Assembly (NCBI RefSeq): GCF_019222765.1
Contig: NZ_CP078145.1
Location: forward strand, 2,852,001 to 2,916,000
Direction of reading: 5' to 3'
From: Nocardia iowensis
GTDB lineage: Bacteria > Actinomycetota > Actinomycetes > Mycobacteriales > Mycobacteriaceae
Length of the DNA: 64,000 bases
The position numbers were made by a program, and so were the translations under genes. Below, piece after piece: positions 30,575-38,525 of this stretch; the first letter of the stretch is position 1; each line of letters starts with the position of its first letter. The notes beneath the pieces were generated by a model, which was not told where the DNA came from, did not search any database, and saw only the letters and a program-made list of their open reading frames with translations.

Positions 30575-31324
30575 TTAGAGCGAGATCACTCCCTGTGACC
30601 GCAAGATCCTGGTGAGATTGGCGCTCACCAAGCCCGCCGCCCGCAGTACCGCCTCGGCCACCGCCGGGACCCGCGGCAACTCGACCACCGTTGCCGCCAG
30701 CGCGGCCACGACCTCACCGGCGGGCCCGCGCACCGGCGCCGCGACACAGGCCAGGCCGAATCGGCTCAGGTCGGTGTCGTAAGCGAGTCCCCTTTCCCGC
30801 GTCACGGCGAGTCGGCGGTTCCACTCTCGGGCCGAAAACCCCTCGGGTGGGGTGGGATCGGCCCGGCCGACGGCCAGGGCCTGCTCGGCGGCGGTACCGG
30901 GCGGCAGCAGCACCCCGGCCCGCAGCGGAAAGATCTCATCGATCTCGCGCCCGATACCGCCGATCAGCATCGTGTGCCCCCGATCGGTCACCGACAGGCT
31001 GAAACCACCCCGATCCGTCGCCGCCGTCAGCTGCCCCAGCGGTCGGGCCGAGGCGGCCCGCAACAACCGCGCGGGTTGCCACGTCTGCCCGAGCCGGAAC
31101 ACCCGGGGTCCGATCTGATAGCGGCCGCTGCGGCGTTGCACCGCTCCCTCCACGACCAACTGATTGAGCAGCCGGTAGGCCGTGGCCTTCGGCAACCCTG
31201 CGTCCGACGCCAGCTGGGTCAAACCCAGTTCGTCACCGTGCGCGAGCACCTCCAACAGGGCAAATGCCCCCTCGAGCACGCCGCGGCCCCCCATGGCCGC
31301 TCTTTCGATCGTCGCTTCGCTCAC
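30575..31324 (-). CDS. IclR family transcriptional regulator
   Basis: The 249-aa protein has an N-terminal winged helix (LAHGDELGLTQLASDAGLPKATAYRLLNQL, residues about 20-55) and the IclR effector-binding domain with GIGREIDEIFPLRAGVLLPPG and RERGLAYDTDLSRFGLACVAAPV. GTG 31324 is chosen because GGGAGGA precedes it; the longer open frame is not supported. Targets are unknown. CGTGGTCC occurs twice with a 16-bp offset at 31364 and 31380 upstream of the start, a possible autoregulatory site. Confidence 0.9.
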   Translation of the reverse strand: MSEATIERAAMGGRGVLEGAFALLEVLAHGDELGLTQLASDAGLPKATAYRLLNQLVVEGAVQRRSGRYQIGPRVFRLGQTWQPARLLRAASARPLGQLTAATDRGGFSLSVTDRGHTMLIGGIGREIDEIFPLRAGVLLPPGTAAEQALAVGRADPTPPEGFSAREWNRRLAVTRERGLAYDTDLSRFGLACVAAPVRGPAGEVVAALAATVVELPRVPAVAEAVLRAAGLVSANLTRILRSQGVISL

Positions 31325-31628
31325 TCTCTGTCCTCCCATGCAGATAACGCAACGAACCGAGCACGTGGTCCTTATCGCTCGTGGTCCGACAAATGGAACG
31401 CCCGGTTCGCTGATCAGACCGGCGCCTTCCGCGGCGGGCCGGTCGGCCACAGCATTGATCCGTCGCGCTGAACGGGCGCCGGACGTTTCTCGCTTACCGC
31501 GAAGAGTCTCCGGCCCCCGCCCTTCACCCGCGTTTCACCGACGTCTCACGGCGTCGAGTCGACGGGGACCGGGGAGGGCGTCGACGACTCGGGGGATATT
31601 TCGGGCAGACGAAATCGAGGGAGATCAC
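31325..31628. promoter_or_regulatory. Divergent region between iclR and the lysin gene
   Basis: A gap of 304 bp with the direct repeat CGTGGTCC at 31364-31371 and 31380-31387. No gene is supported. Promoters for both divergent genes should lie here but are not obvious. Confidence 0.4.
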
Positions 31629-32465
31629 ATGGTCGACAGTCTTTTCGCAGACGTGTCATATTTTCAATCGCCGGTCGACGATTCCTATCCGTTCGGAATC
31701 TTGAGCTTCCGCTCCAACGACGGCACGTTTCGCGATCCGAACTTCGCCGCGAACTACGAATGGGCTTGCCGGGCAGTCGATTCCGGCCGTTTGGCGTGCT
31801 TCATCGTCTACTTCTACTGGCGGCCGAACTGGCTGGAGACGGTGGACACGCACCGCGAGATGGTCGCGCGGATGGGTGGTCCGCACCCGCGGATGATCAC
31901 GATGATCGACGTCGAATCGGGCGGAAATCCCGGCGGCGATCAATCCGGCGGCATCAACGCGGCGTACTGGAATGTGGCCGAATGGCTCGGTGACCGGCGG
32001 CGCGTAATCGCCTACGCCAACCGAGGCGATTTCTTCACCATGTGGCCCGACCGCCCGGAGGGCCTGCGAATGGTGGGCGCCGGCTACGGCAGCGACCCGA
32101 ACTTGCCCGGCCAGATCGCGCATCAGTACACCGACGGTCAGGGCTGGGGTGGCGGCCTGCCCGAGGGCTGCCCGCCGTTCGGCAATTGCGACATGAACGC
32201 CGCCAACGGCCTGTCGCCCCAGGATTTCGCCGCGGCATGCGGCGTCGCAATAGAGGAGGAATTCATGTCCGCATTGAATGAAATGGAACAGCGCGAGCTG
32301 CTGGACAAGACTCGCGAAATCTGGATCCAGCTGCACGGCATCCACGGCAACGGCTGGCCGCAGCTGGGACAGAACAGTCAGGGGCAGAATCGCACCCCCG
32401 TCGACGCCATCGCCGCGATCGAAGAGGCGCTGGAACGCTCGAACACCGCTGCGGCAAAAGGCTGA
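31629..32465 (+). CDS. Phage-type lysin, GH25-like domain
   Basis: The product is 278 aa. Residues 1-205 look like the GH25-like domain of actinobacteriophage lysins: FADVSYFQ at the start, ITMIDVESGGNPGG carrying the D-x-E pair, and IAHQYTDGQGWGGG near the end. Residues 210-278 are a helical region (ALNEMEQRELLDKTREIW) as found in lysins of Rhodococcus and Nocardia phages. There is no signal peptide. GGGAG precedes ATG 31629 by 7 nt. No other phage genes are adjacent, so it is an orphan or domesticated gene. A small two-helix membrane protein lies convergently 136 bp away. Confidence 0.8.
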   Translation: MVDSLFADVSYFQSPVDDSYPFGILSFRSNDGTFRDPNFAANYEWACRAVDSGRLACFIVYFYWRPNWLETVDTHREMVARMGGPHPRMITMIDVESGGNPGGDQSGGINAAYWNVAEWLGDRRRVIAYANRGDFFTMWPDRPEGLRMVGAGYGSDPNLPGQIAHQYTDGQGWGGGLPEGCPPFGNCDMNAANGLSPQDFAAACGVAIEEEFMSALNEMEQRELLDKTREIWIQLHGIHGNGWPQLGQNSQGQNRTPVDAIAAIEEALERSNTAAAKG

Positions 32466-32601
32466 TATTCCCTGATCGAGTGCTGGTGCGACCGGAAATC
32501 CGGAGGGCACGCAATGTCAGGTGACTTCAATGGTGAATGTTGCCTGCGTGTTCGGCCGCAACGGTGCGGCTCGCAACAGGCTCGTCAGGCCGCGCAGTGC
32601 A

Positions 32602-32793
32602 TCAGGTCTGGCGCGGCAAGATGATCAGCACGATTACCAGTCCCGCCACAATGCTGGCGCAGGCGGCGACGGTCGCGGCGACCGACTGCGTCAGGGCGGC
32701 TACGCCGATGGTCAATGCCAGGCACGTGGCCGAGGCCAGCACCGCGGTGCCCGGCTCGATCCCGGCGATTCTGGTCGGTCGATGATCCGTCAC
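32602..32793 (-). CDS. Small membrane protein with two transmembrane helices
   Basis: The product is 63 aa. After a polar 17-residue start it has two hydrophobic segments (VLASATCLALTIGVAALT and AATVAACASIVAGLVIVLII) and a short polar end. The start is GTG with TAGGACA upstream. The size and topology resemble holins or generic actinobacterial small membrane proteins; sequence alone does not decide. It lies between the lysin and the csbD-like gene. Confidence 0.6.
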   Translation of the reverse strand: MTDHRPTRIAGIEPGTAVLASATCLALTIGVAALTQSVAATVAACASIVAGLVIVLIILPRQT

Positions 32794-32860
32794 TGTCCTA
32801 CCCCTGTTCGAGCCGGGCGGCGTGCGGCCGAGTCAGCGGCCGCACGCCGCGCGGAACGGG

Positions 32861-33067
32861 CTACTTGCCCAGTGCGCCCTTGGCCTTATCCACCGCGTCA
32901 CCGATGGCGTCCTTGACGTTGTCCACCGCGCCCTTGACTGCGGACTCGACCTGGTCCGCCTTGCCCTCGGCGCGCAGGTCGTCGTCACCGGTCGCGTTGC
33001 CCGCGGCCTCCTTGGCCTTGCCGCCGAACTCGTCGACCTTGTTGCCGATCTTGTCGCTCAGAGACAT
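32861..33067 (-). CDS. CsbD-like stress protein
   Basis: A 68-aa hydrophilic, Lys/Asp/Ala-rich helical protein with the CsbD pattern (MSLSDKIGNKVDEFGGKAKEA, then GDDDLRAEGKADQ). CsbD-type proteins are induced by general stress; their biochemical role is unknown. ATG 33067 is preceded by GGAGG. It is divergent from the ECF sigma gene of the Asp23 operon with 167 bp between starts, so both may answer to the same stress signal (inference). Confidence 0.88.
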   Translation of the reverse strand: MSLSDKIGNKVDEFGGKAKEAAGNATGDDDLRAEGKADQVESAVKGAVDNVKDAIGDAVDKAKGALGK

Positions 33068-33234
33068 CGAATCCTCCGCTGTGTTGAGGCGCATCCGGGT
33101 CGGATGTGCATGTCGTAAGGACACGTGGCTGCACCGGAGCGCACGCAGCAACCACTGAGACAACGATCACGTCATACTGGCAGTGACGCTTTCCGATCCA
33201 CGGTGTCTACGTGATGAGCGGTGGAGGAGGTGCT

Positions 33235-33801
33235 GTGACCACGACAGAAACGGTTGCCGAGACCGCGCCGGACGATGCGACCCTGGTGAGCAGGGCTCGG
33301 GACGGCGACGTAAGGGCCTACGAGCAGCTAGTACTGCGCTATCAGGCGCAGATGTTTCGTCTCGCGGTCAAGATGCTCGCCGACCGCTCGGACGCCGAGG
33401 ACGTCGTCCAGGAAGTATTTCTCGGCGCCTGGCGCCGTCTCCCACAGCTCAACGAGGACGGCGCCTTTGTCGGCTGGCTCTATCGCATGACAACCAACCG
33501 CTGTTTGAACATGATCCGGGCCCGTCGGCCCACGGCCGAGGTCGACCCGGACACCAAAGAATCGTCCCGCTCGGACCTCCAGCCCGAGCATGCGGTGCAG
33601 GTGAGCACGCAATTGGAGGCGCTCAACGCGGCGCTGCAGCTGCTCACGCCCGAACAGCGCGCCTGCTGGCTGCTGCGCGAGGTGCACGGGCTGTCCTACG
33701 AGGAGATCGGTGACATCGTCGAAGTGAATGCGACGGCGGTGCGCGGCCGCATAGCCCGGGCGCGAGCCCACTTGTCCGAGGTGATGAAACCATGGCGGTG
33801 A
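33235..33801 (+). CDS. ECF-type RNA polymerase sigma factor
   Basis: A 188-aa sigma-70 family protein of the ECF group: region 2 (YEQLVLRYQAQMFRLAVKML and DAEDVVQEVFLGAWRRLP) and region 4 (LLTPEQRACWLLREVHGLSYEEIG with VNATAVRGRIARARAHL). GTG 33235 has GGAGGAGGT immediately upstream. The downstream gene overlaps by 10 nt and carries a zinc anti-sigma motif, which makes it the probable partner. It heads an operon of Asp23-family genes, so it probably controls envelope stress (inference). Confidence 0.93.
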   Translation: MTTTETVAETAPDDATLVSRARDGDVRAYEQLVLRYQAQMFRLAVKMLADRSDAEDVVQEVFLGAWRRLPQLNEDGAFVGWLYRMTTNRCLNMIRARRPTAEVDPDTKESSRSDLQPEHAVQVSTQLEALNAALQLLTPEQRACWLLREVHGLSYEEIGDIVEVNATAVRGRIARARAHLSEVMKPWR

Positions 33802-34388
33802 ACGGAACGACAGAACAGGACTACCGGCTGCCCTGCGGCCGCGAGATCGAACATGTCTGGGATCGGCTCGACGCGGTCGAGGCGGGGCTCGGCGACGAAC
33901 ACGAGAAGACCTGCCCGCACTGCCGGTCCGCCCGCGACAGCCTGCATGCGCTGCGCGCGGCGACCAAGGAGCTGATCGACGAGCCGGAACCGGCGCCCCC
34001 CGATCTGACCATGCGCATCATGTCCGCGGTGCGCGCCGAGGCACGCCGCGGCCGGACGCTGAGCCTGCCGACGCCGTTGCCGGGCACGGTCGAGGTGAGC
34101 GAGCAGGCCGTCGCGACGGTGTTGCGCTACGCCGCCGATTCGGTGCCCGGCGTGCGGGCCAGGAACTGCCGGGTGCGCAGCGTCGGGCTGGGCCAGGACG
34201 GGGCGGCCCAGGTCGAGGTGGAGCTGGCGGTCGCTATCCGGTTCGGGCACACCACGATCGGCGATGCGTTGCCCATCGTGCGTGAACGGGTCACCGCCGC
34301 AGTCGATGCCCAGATCGGACTCACGCTGGTGGCGCTGGATCTGATCGTCGCCGATATCTACCACGAAACGGGAGAAGCGCCACGATGA
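33792..34388 (+). CDS. Anti-sigma-type zinc motif fused to Asp23/Gls24-like domain
   Basis: The product is 198 aa. Residues about 1-70 carry H-x3-C-x2-C in DEHEKTCPHCRSARD, the signature of zinc-binding anti-sigma domains, plus the helix LHALRAATKEL. Residues about 95-195 resemble Asp23/Gls24 proteins (VEVSEQAVATVLRYAADSVPGVRARN, ending in VALDLIVADIY). There is no membrane helix. The gene overlaps the sigma gene by 10 nt, so translation is probably coupled. I infer a soluble redox- or zinc-sensing anti-sigma factor that also joins the Asp23 network. The fusion is unusual. Confidence 0.8.
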   Translation: MAVNGTTEQDYRLPCGREIEHVWDRLDAVEAGLGDEHEKTCPHCRSARDSLHALRAATKELIDEPEPAPPDLTMRIMSAVRAEARRGRTLSLPTPLPGTVEVSEQAVATVLRYAADSVPGVRARNCRVRSVGLGQDGAAQVEVELAVAIRFGHTTIGDALPIVRERVTAAVDAQIGLTLVALDLIVADIYHETGEAPR

Positions 34389-34762
34389 CGACCGATGCTG
34401 TCTCCGATGTGGTGATCGAAACCCCCGTCGTCGCCGCGGTCGCCGCACAGGCAGCGTGCGCGACGCCGGGCGTGGTGCGGCTGGAACCCGGTGTGCGCGG
34501 GCTGGTCTCGGCCTTGGTGCGGGTGGGCAAGCAGCGGCTGACGGTTGCCGACCCCGCGCCGTCGGAGGGCGTGCGAGTGCGCAGAAGCGCCTCGGGCGCG
34601 CTGAGTGTGCAAGTGGACGTGGTTATTTCGGCCGACCGCGTGGCAGCGGCGGTCGGTCACGCAGTGCAAGAGGAGGTTTCGCGGGTGGTGTTCGAACAGA
34701 CCGGGCAGACGGTCGACGAGGTGTCGGTGTCCATTCTCGATATCGAACCGGAGCGAACGTGA
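34385..34762 (+). CDS. Asp23/Gls24 family protein
   Basis: A 125-aa Asp23-like protein: IETPVVAAVAAQAACATPGVVRLEPG at the start and VSRVVFEQTGQTVDEVSVSILDIE at the end, the pattern of this family in which a helix is followed by a beta strand ending in V-x-V-x-D. ATG overlaps the preceding stop (ATGA). It is the second of a set of divergent paralogues in the operon. Confidence 0.85.
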   Translation: MTTDAVSDVVIETPVVAAVAAQAACATPGVVRLEPGVRGLVSALVRVGKQRLTVADPAPSEGVRVRRSASGALSVQVDVVISADRVAAAVGHAVQEEVSRVVFEQTGQTVDEVSVSILDIEPERT

Positions 34763-35073
34763 GTTCTGAGGTCATCGCTTTGATTCTCGGGGCGCTGGAC
34801 ACGATCGACGGCATCCGCCCCGCGACGCCGCTCGGCGCGGAGAGCCCGGCCTGGTGGCCGTGGGACCCACGGGGTTTCTCGGTCGATCTCGGGCACGGCC
34901 GGGTCGAGGTGCGGGTCGCGGCGGGCCAGCTGCCGTTGGCGCCGCTGCTGGAGAAGGCCACGGCGGCCGTGCGTACCGCGTTGACCGGCACCGATTGGTC
35001 CGATGCCCGCCTGCGCCTGGTCGTCGCCGAACTCGACTCAGCGGCCTTCGGCAAGGAGGAAGGAGTTACCTAG
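34759..35073 (+). CDS. Small conserved operon protein, possibly Asp23-related
   Basis: A 104-aa protein that overlaps the previous gene by GTGA. It begins SSEVIALILGALDTIDGIRPATP and ends with TDWSDARLRLVVAELDS. The helix-strand layout resembles the Asp23 proteins around it but lacks their clear motifs. Its conserved-looking WWPWDPRG segment is distinctive. Function unknown. Confidence 0.75.
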   Translation: MSSEVIALILGALDTIDGIRPATPLGAESPAWWPWDPRGFSVDLGHGRVEVRVAAGQLPLAPLLEKATAAVRTALTGTDWSDARLRLVVAELDSAAFGKEEGVT

Positions 35074-35169
35074 CTCACACCCTGTGGCCCGTGACGATCG
35101 GGCCGGACTCGGTGTCGATCTGTATGAAGCCCGATATCCGCTGTACCCCAAGGGAAAACAGGAGGAGCA

Positions 35170-35658
35170 ATGAGCGCGACGACCACCGAGAAGACAACCG
35201 ACAACAAGGCTCAGCCGAGTAGGACATCCTCGGCATCGGAGAAGCCGTCCGAGAAGGACAGCAAGCTGGTCAGCGAGCAGGGCACCACCACGATCGCCGA
35301 TATCGTCGTGCAGAAGGTGGCCGGTCTCGCGGCGCGCGAGGTGCGCGGCGTGCACGATCTCGGCGGCGGCGCGGCGCGGGCGTTCGGCGCCATCCGCGAC
35401 CGCATCCCCGGCGCGTCCGCCAGTATCGGCCAGGGGGTTTCGGTCGAGGTGGGCGAGACCCAGGCCGCCGTCGATCTCGAGCTCGTCGTCGAATACGGCG
35501 TCGCCATCGCCGAATTGGCGCGGGCGGTGCGGCGCAATGTGATCAACGCGATCGAGCAGATGACCGGGTTGTCCGTCGTCGAGGTGAACATCAACGTCAA
35601 CGACGTGTACATCCCCGGCGACGACGACGAACCCGCGCCGAGCAGCCGGGTGCAGTAG
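35170..35658 (+). CDS. Asp23/Gls24 family envelope stress protein (canonical)
   Basis: The most typical Asp23 member here, 162 aa: GTTTIADIVVQKVAGLAAREVRGV, then VDLELVVEYGVAIAELARAVRRNV and MTGLSVVEVNINVNDVYIP. The first 35 residues are a Lys/Ser-rich flexible lead. In staphylococci Asp23 coats the inner face of the membrane through the anchor AmaP and affects cell-wall stress responses. CAGGAGGAGCA precedes ATG. The 96-nt gap before it is the widest in the operon and might hold an internal promoter. Confidence 0.93.
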   Translation: MSATTTEKTTDNKAQPSRTSSASEKPSEKDSKLVSEQGTTTIADIVVQKVAGLAAREVRGVHDLGGGAARAFGAIRDRIPGASASIGQGVSVEVGETQAAVDLELVVEYGVAIAELARAVRRNVINAIEQMTGLSVVEVNINVNDVYIPGDDDEPAPSSRVQ

Positions 35659-35847
35659 ATGAGTGCCACAGCGATCTGCCTCGCGGTCGGGCTCGCACTC
35701 GGATTCGCCGGTGCGTTCGGCGGATTCGGCGCCTTCACCATCGTGCTGCTGTTCGCCGTGCTCGGCCTGCTGGTCGGCCGTTGGTTGGACGGCGAGCTCG
35801 ATCTGGCCGGACTGCTCCAATCGGCACAGCGCAAGGGCAGGCGATGA
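35659..35847 (+). CDS. Small membrane protein of the Asp23 operon
   Basis: A 62-aa protein starting immediately after the asp23 stop. Residues 3-43 form one long or two short membrane helices (AICLAVGLALGFAGAFGGFGAF, TIVLLFAVLGLLVGRW) followed by an acidic then basic tail. Comparable small membrane proteins accompany asp23 genes in Gram-positive bacteria and probably help anchor them. The stop overlaps the next start (ATGA). Confidence 0.8.
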   Translation: MSATAICLAVGLALGFAGAFGGFGAFTIVLLFAVLGLLVGRWLDGELDLAGLLQSAQRKGRR

Positions 35848-36170
35848 CCACCGCCGTGATCGCCGACGAGTACCCCGGCGTCACCACCTTCGCGCCGCGC
35901 GCGGTCCGGCGGATCGTCGCGCAGGCCGCCCGTGAAGTGGCCGGCGTTGGTGCCGATGTGCAGGTGGACGCCGAGGTCTTCGCGGACCGGACCGCACTGG
36001 ATGTCCGGCTGCCGATCCGGTACCCCGCACCGGTCGGCCGGGTGACCGAGGCGTGCCGCGCGCACCTGGCCCGTCGGACCCGCGAGCTGACCGGCCTGGC
36101 GGTGACCGGGATCGACATCGTGGTGGCCGCGTTGACCACCGACACCGAAACCGGAAGGAGGGTGCGGTGA
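35844..36170 (+). CDS. Asp23/Gls24 family protein
   Basis: A 108-aa Asp23-type protein with FAPRAVRRIVAQAAREVAGVGA and LTGLAVTGIDIVVAALTTDT, matching the helix and final strand of the family. ATG 35844 overlaps the preceding stop; the frame upstream of it is not credible. Likely a cytoplasmic partner of the canonical Asp23 two genes upstream. Confidence 0.85.
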   Translation: MTTAVIADEYPGVTTFAPRAVRRIVAQAAREVAGVGADVQVDAEVFADRTALDVRLPIRYPAPVGRVTEACRAHLARRTRELTGLAVTGIDIVVAALTTDTETGRRVR

Positions 36171-36706
36171 TTCGCCGACCGCGCCGGGCGATCCCGGCGA
36201 TCGTGGTCGCCGTGCTGGTGCTCGCCGTCTGCGTGGCGGTGGCGGTGTCGCTGATCCAGCGTCTGGTCGGTGCGCGGGAGTACCTCTCCTATGACACCGT
36301 CGCCACCAACCTGCACGGGCTGACCTGGCACGACATGCCGGTGCTCGTCGTTGGTGTGGCCGCCGCGGCGCTCGGGTTCGTACTGCTGGCGTTGGCGCTG
36401 TGGCCGGGCCGGGCGGCGGTGTTGCCGCTCGCCGCCGACGACGGAATATCGGCGGGCGTGACGCGCGGCGGGCTGCGCTCGGCGCTGCGCAGCACCGCGG
36501 GCACGGTGGACGGCGTCAGCGCGGCGCGAATCAAGGTGCGCCGCAAAGCGGTCAAGGTATCCGCTCGGACCGACCGGGCCGGATCCGACGGCCTGCCCGA
36601 AGCCATCTGCGAGACGCTCACCCGCCGGGTCCAGGAGATCGGCCCGCAGCCGGTGCGCCGGGTTCGAGCCAAGTTGCGCGGACCGAAGACAGGAGAGACA
36701 GGATGA
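36167..36706 (+). CDS. DUF6286-type membrane protein of the Asp23 operon
   Basis: A 179-aa protein with a basic start (IRRPRRAIPAIVV), two membrane helices (about 9-30 and 60-82, VLVVGVAAAALGFVLLALALW) and a C-terminal soluble domain with DGISAGVTRGGLRSALRSTA and ETLTRRVQEIGPQPVRRVRAKL. Proteins of this type accompany asp23 genes in actinobacteria; their function is unknown. GTG overlaps the previous stop, with GGAAGGAGGG upstream. Confidence 0.8.
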   Translation: MIRRPRRAIPAIVVAVLVLAVCVAVAVSLIQRLVGAREYLSYDTVATNLHGLTWHDMPVLVVGVAAAALGFVLLALALWPGRAAVLPLAADDGISAGVTRGGLRSALRSTAGTVDGVSAARIKVRRKAVKVSARTDRAGSDGLPEAICETLTRRVQEIGPQPVRRVRAKLRGPKTGETG

Positions 36707-37278
36707 GCCGAACCAACCGCCCGGCCGCATTGAACCGGACCATGCTCGGGCTCACCGGACTGCTGCTGCTCGCCGCGGGCGTCCTGGCCATCGCCGCGCA
36801 TTACGGGCGGCTGCGCTGGGTGCGGTCGGACGACACCCTCGTCCCCGGCACCGCCGCCCCGCCCACCTGGGTGCTGTGGGCCGCGGTCGCCGTCGCCGTG
36901 CTGCTCGGCCTGCTGTGCCTTCGCTGGTTGCTGGCGCAGGTGTTCCGGATGCCCAAGTCGGTGACCTGGCGTACCGGCGGCACCGAATGGGCGGGGACCA
37001 CCATTCTGGAATCGTCGACGGCCGCGGACCCGGTCGCCACCGATATCGAAAGTTACGAGGGCGTACGGACGGCGTCCGCCTGGTTGTCCGGCGAGCGCAC
37101 CGCGCCCGAACTGCACCTGGTGGTCACCGCGGAACCCACCGCCGACATAGCCCAATTGCGGCGCAGAATTCTCGGCCACGCGGTGACCCGGCTGCGCGAG
37201 GCGCTCGAGGTCGATGTCATCCCCGTCACGCTCGAGCTCGACTTCGCCGAGGATCGACGGCCCGCCCGAGTGCGCTGA
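36703..37278 (+). CDS. AmaP-like membrane anchor
   Basis: A 191-aa protein with two membrane helices (residues about 13-33, MLGLTGLLLLAAGVLAIAA, and 57-80, VLWAAVAVAVLLGLLCLRWLL) and a cytoplasmic C-terminal domain (ELHLVVTAEPTADIAQLRRRI). The layout matches AmaP, the alkaline shock response membrane anchor that holds Asp23 at the membrane. It is last in the operon; a weak 8-bp hairpin (GATCGGTT/AACCGATC, 37277-37306) follows the stop. Confidence 0.85.
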   Translation: MSRTNRPAALNRTMLGLTGLLLLAAGVLAIAAHYGRLRWVRSDDTLVPGTAAPPTWVLWAAVAVAVLLGLLCLRWLLAQVFRMPKSVTWRTGGTEWAGTTILESSTAADPVATDIESYEGVRTASAWLSGERTAPELHLVVTAEPTADIAQLRRRILGHAVTRLREALEVDVIPVTLELDFAEDRRPARVR

Positions 37279-37627
37279 TCGGTTGCTGCCATCCTTGAAA
37301 CCGATCTCGGCGACCCGTGCGTGGCGTATTGCCGGACGAGTCTGCCCAGGTGCGCCCCATGATCGCCGCGACAGATGACCGCTTAGTCCTGTTCGCCGCG
37401 AAATTCTCAGTCGCGCCGCTAGCCGAGGCGGGCGCGGCATCGGGGGTCGGCCTACGGTAGTTTTACGCGATGGATCATCTCCGGCCCGTGCTCAGGCGGG
37501 CGGAGGGTCGACGCGTCGGAGGTAGCGAAGTGGCGATGCCAGGCAACCGGTTTGGTGGAGCGAGCTCGGGTCGGTCGAGCCGAGAGGACGTAGTGCTCGG
37601 CGGCGTGGGTATTCGGGTGGGTGCCCG
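37279..37627. other. Intergenic, promoter region of the STAS gene
   Basis: A 349-bp gap. It begins with the weak hairpin after the amaP-like gene. I find no gene in it. A sigma-F/B-like GGGTAT at about 37608 lies close to the STAS start, but no matching GTTT element is at the usual distance, so no promoter is claimed. Confidence 0.4.
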
Positions 37628-37996
37628 ATGAGCGCCGACGGGAAGGCCAGGGAACTGGAAGCCGAAGTGCGGTCGGTAGATTCGATCCGAATTCTTTCCA
37701 TCACCGGCGAGATCGACATGGCCTCCGCGCCGCGATTCCAGTCGGCGGTGGACGAGGCGCTGCTCGATCGGCCCGCGACGCTCGTGGTGGATCTGTCCCA
37801 GGTGGAGTTCTTCGGCTCCGCCGGGCTGAGCGTCCTGCTCGTCGCCGCCGAGGCGGTGCCGCAGGGCCAGCTGCGGGTGGTGGCGTCGACCCCGGTGCGT
37901 CGGCCGATCGAGGTGACCGGGCTGGACAAGCTGCTCAGCGTGTTCAACAGCGTGGACGACGCGCTCGCCGTGGAGCAACCGCGCCGCCCGGCCTGA
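37628..37996 (+). CDS. STAS-domain anti-sigma factor antagonist
   Basis: A 122-aa single STAS domain: LSITGEIDMASAPRFQSAV, then LVVDLSQVEFFGSAGLSVLL, where the Ser in GSAG is the conserved phosphorylation site of the SpoIIAA/RsbV type. Such proteins release a sigma factor when dephosphorylated. It converges on a receiver gene with only 15 bp between stops; a PP2C phosphatase that could dephosphorylate it is encoded 2.2 kb away. No RsbW-type kinase is in the window. The ribosome site is weak. Confidence 0.9.
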   Translation: MSADGKARELEAEVRSVDSIRILSITGEIDMASAPRFQSAVDEALLDRPATLVVDLSQVEFFGSAGLSVLLVAAEAVPQGQLRVVASTPVRRPIEVTGLDKLLSVFNSVDDALAVEQPRRPA

Positions 37997-38011
37997 GGTC
38001 GCGGAGGTAGC

Positions 38012-38455
38012 TCAGCGCTGCCGAGGGAGCCGGACGACCTGGACGAAGAAGTCGTCGATGTGCTTGATGGCCGTGACGAACTGGTCCAGGTCCACCGGCT
38101 TCGTCACATAGGCGTTGGCGTGCAGTTTGTAGCTGCGCAGGATGTCTTCCTCGGCCGCCGAGGTGGTCAGCACGACCACTGGGATGTGCGTTAGCTCCGG
38201 ATCGGCCTTGATCCGCTCGAGAATCTGGCGACCGTCGTATTTCGGTAGGTTCAGGTCGAGCAGGATGAGATCCGGCCGCGGCGCGTCCGCGTAGGCACCC
38301 TGCCGGTAGAGGAAGTCGAGCGCCTCCTGGCCGTCGTGGGCGACGTGCAGGGTGTTGCCGATCTTGTTGTCCTCGAAGGCCTCCCTGGTCATCAGTTCGT
38401 CGCCGGGGTCGTCCTCCACGAGCAGGATGTCGATGGGCTGGCCGGGGGTCGTCAA
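38012..38455 (-). CDS. Single-domain response regulator (Rcp1-like)
   Basis: A 147-aa receiver with no output domain: acidic pair in LLVEDDPGDE (Asp15/16), phospho-acceptor Asp67 in LILLDLNLP, Thr97/98 and Lys119 in YVTKPVD. The start is TTG 38455, preceded by GGAGA at 6 nt; a longer frame upstream is Pro/Arg-rich and unlikely. It is downstream of the histidine kinase on the same strand and is its likely phosphate acceptor. It resembles the receivers that partner cyanobacterial and actinobacterial CHASE3 or phytochrome kinases. Confidence 0.9.
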   Translation of the reverse strand: MTTPGQPIDILLVEDDPGDELMTREAFEDNKIGNTLHVAHDGQEALDFLYRQGAYADAPRPDLILLDLNLPKYDGRQILERIKADPELTHIPVVVLTTSAAEEDILRSYKLHANAYVTKPVDLDQFVTAIKHIDDFFVQVVRLPRQR

Positions 38456-38525
38456 GAGGGATCTCCTTGCGCGGGTCGGTGCTGTGTCAGGGGCGAGACA
38501 GGCTGGGTCAGGGGGACAGACTGGA

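Noticed and set aside
31629..33067. A prophage around the lysin gene
   Set aside because: No integrase, portal, capsid, tail or terminase gene and no attachment repeats are visible; only the lysin and a small membrane protein are present.
37600..37627. Sigma-F/B-type promoter (GGGTAT) just before the STAS gene
   Set aside because: No GTTT element is at 15-17 bp upstream and the motif is too close to the start codon.
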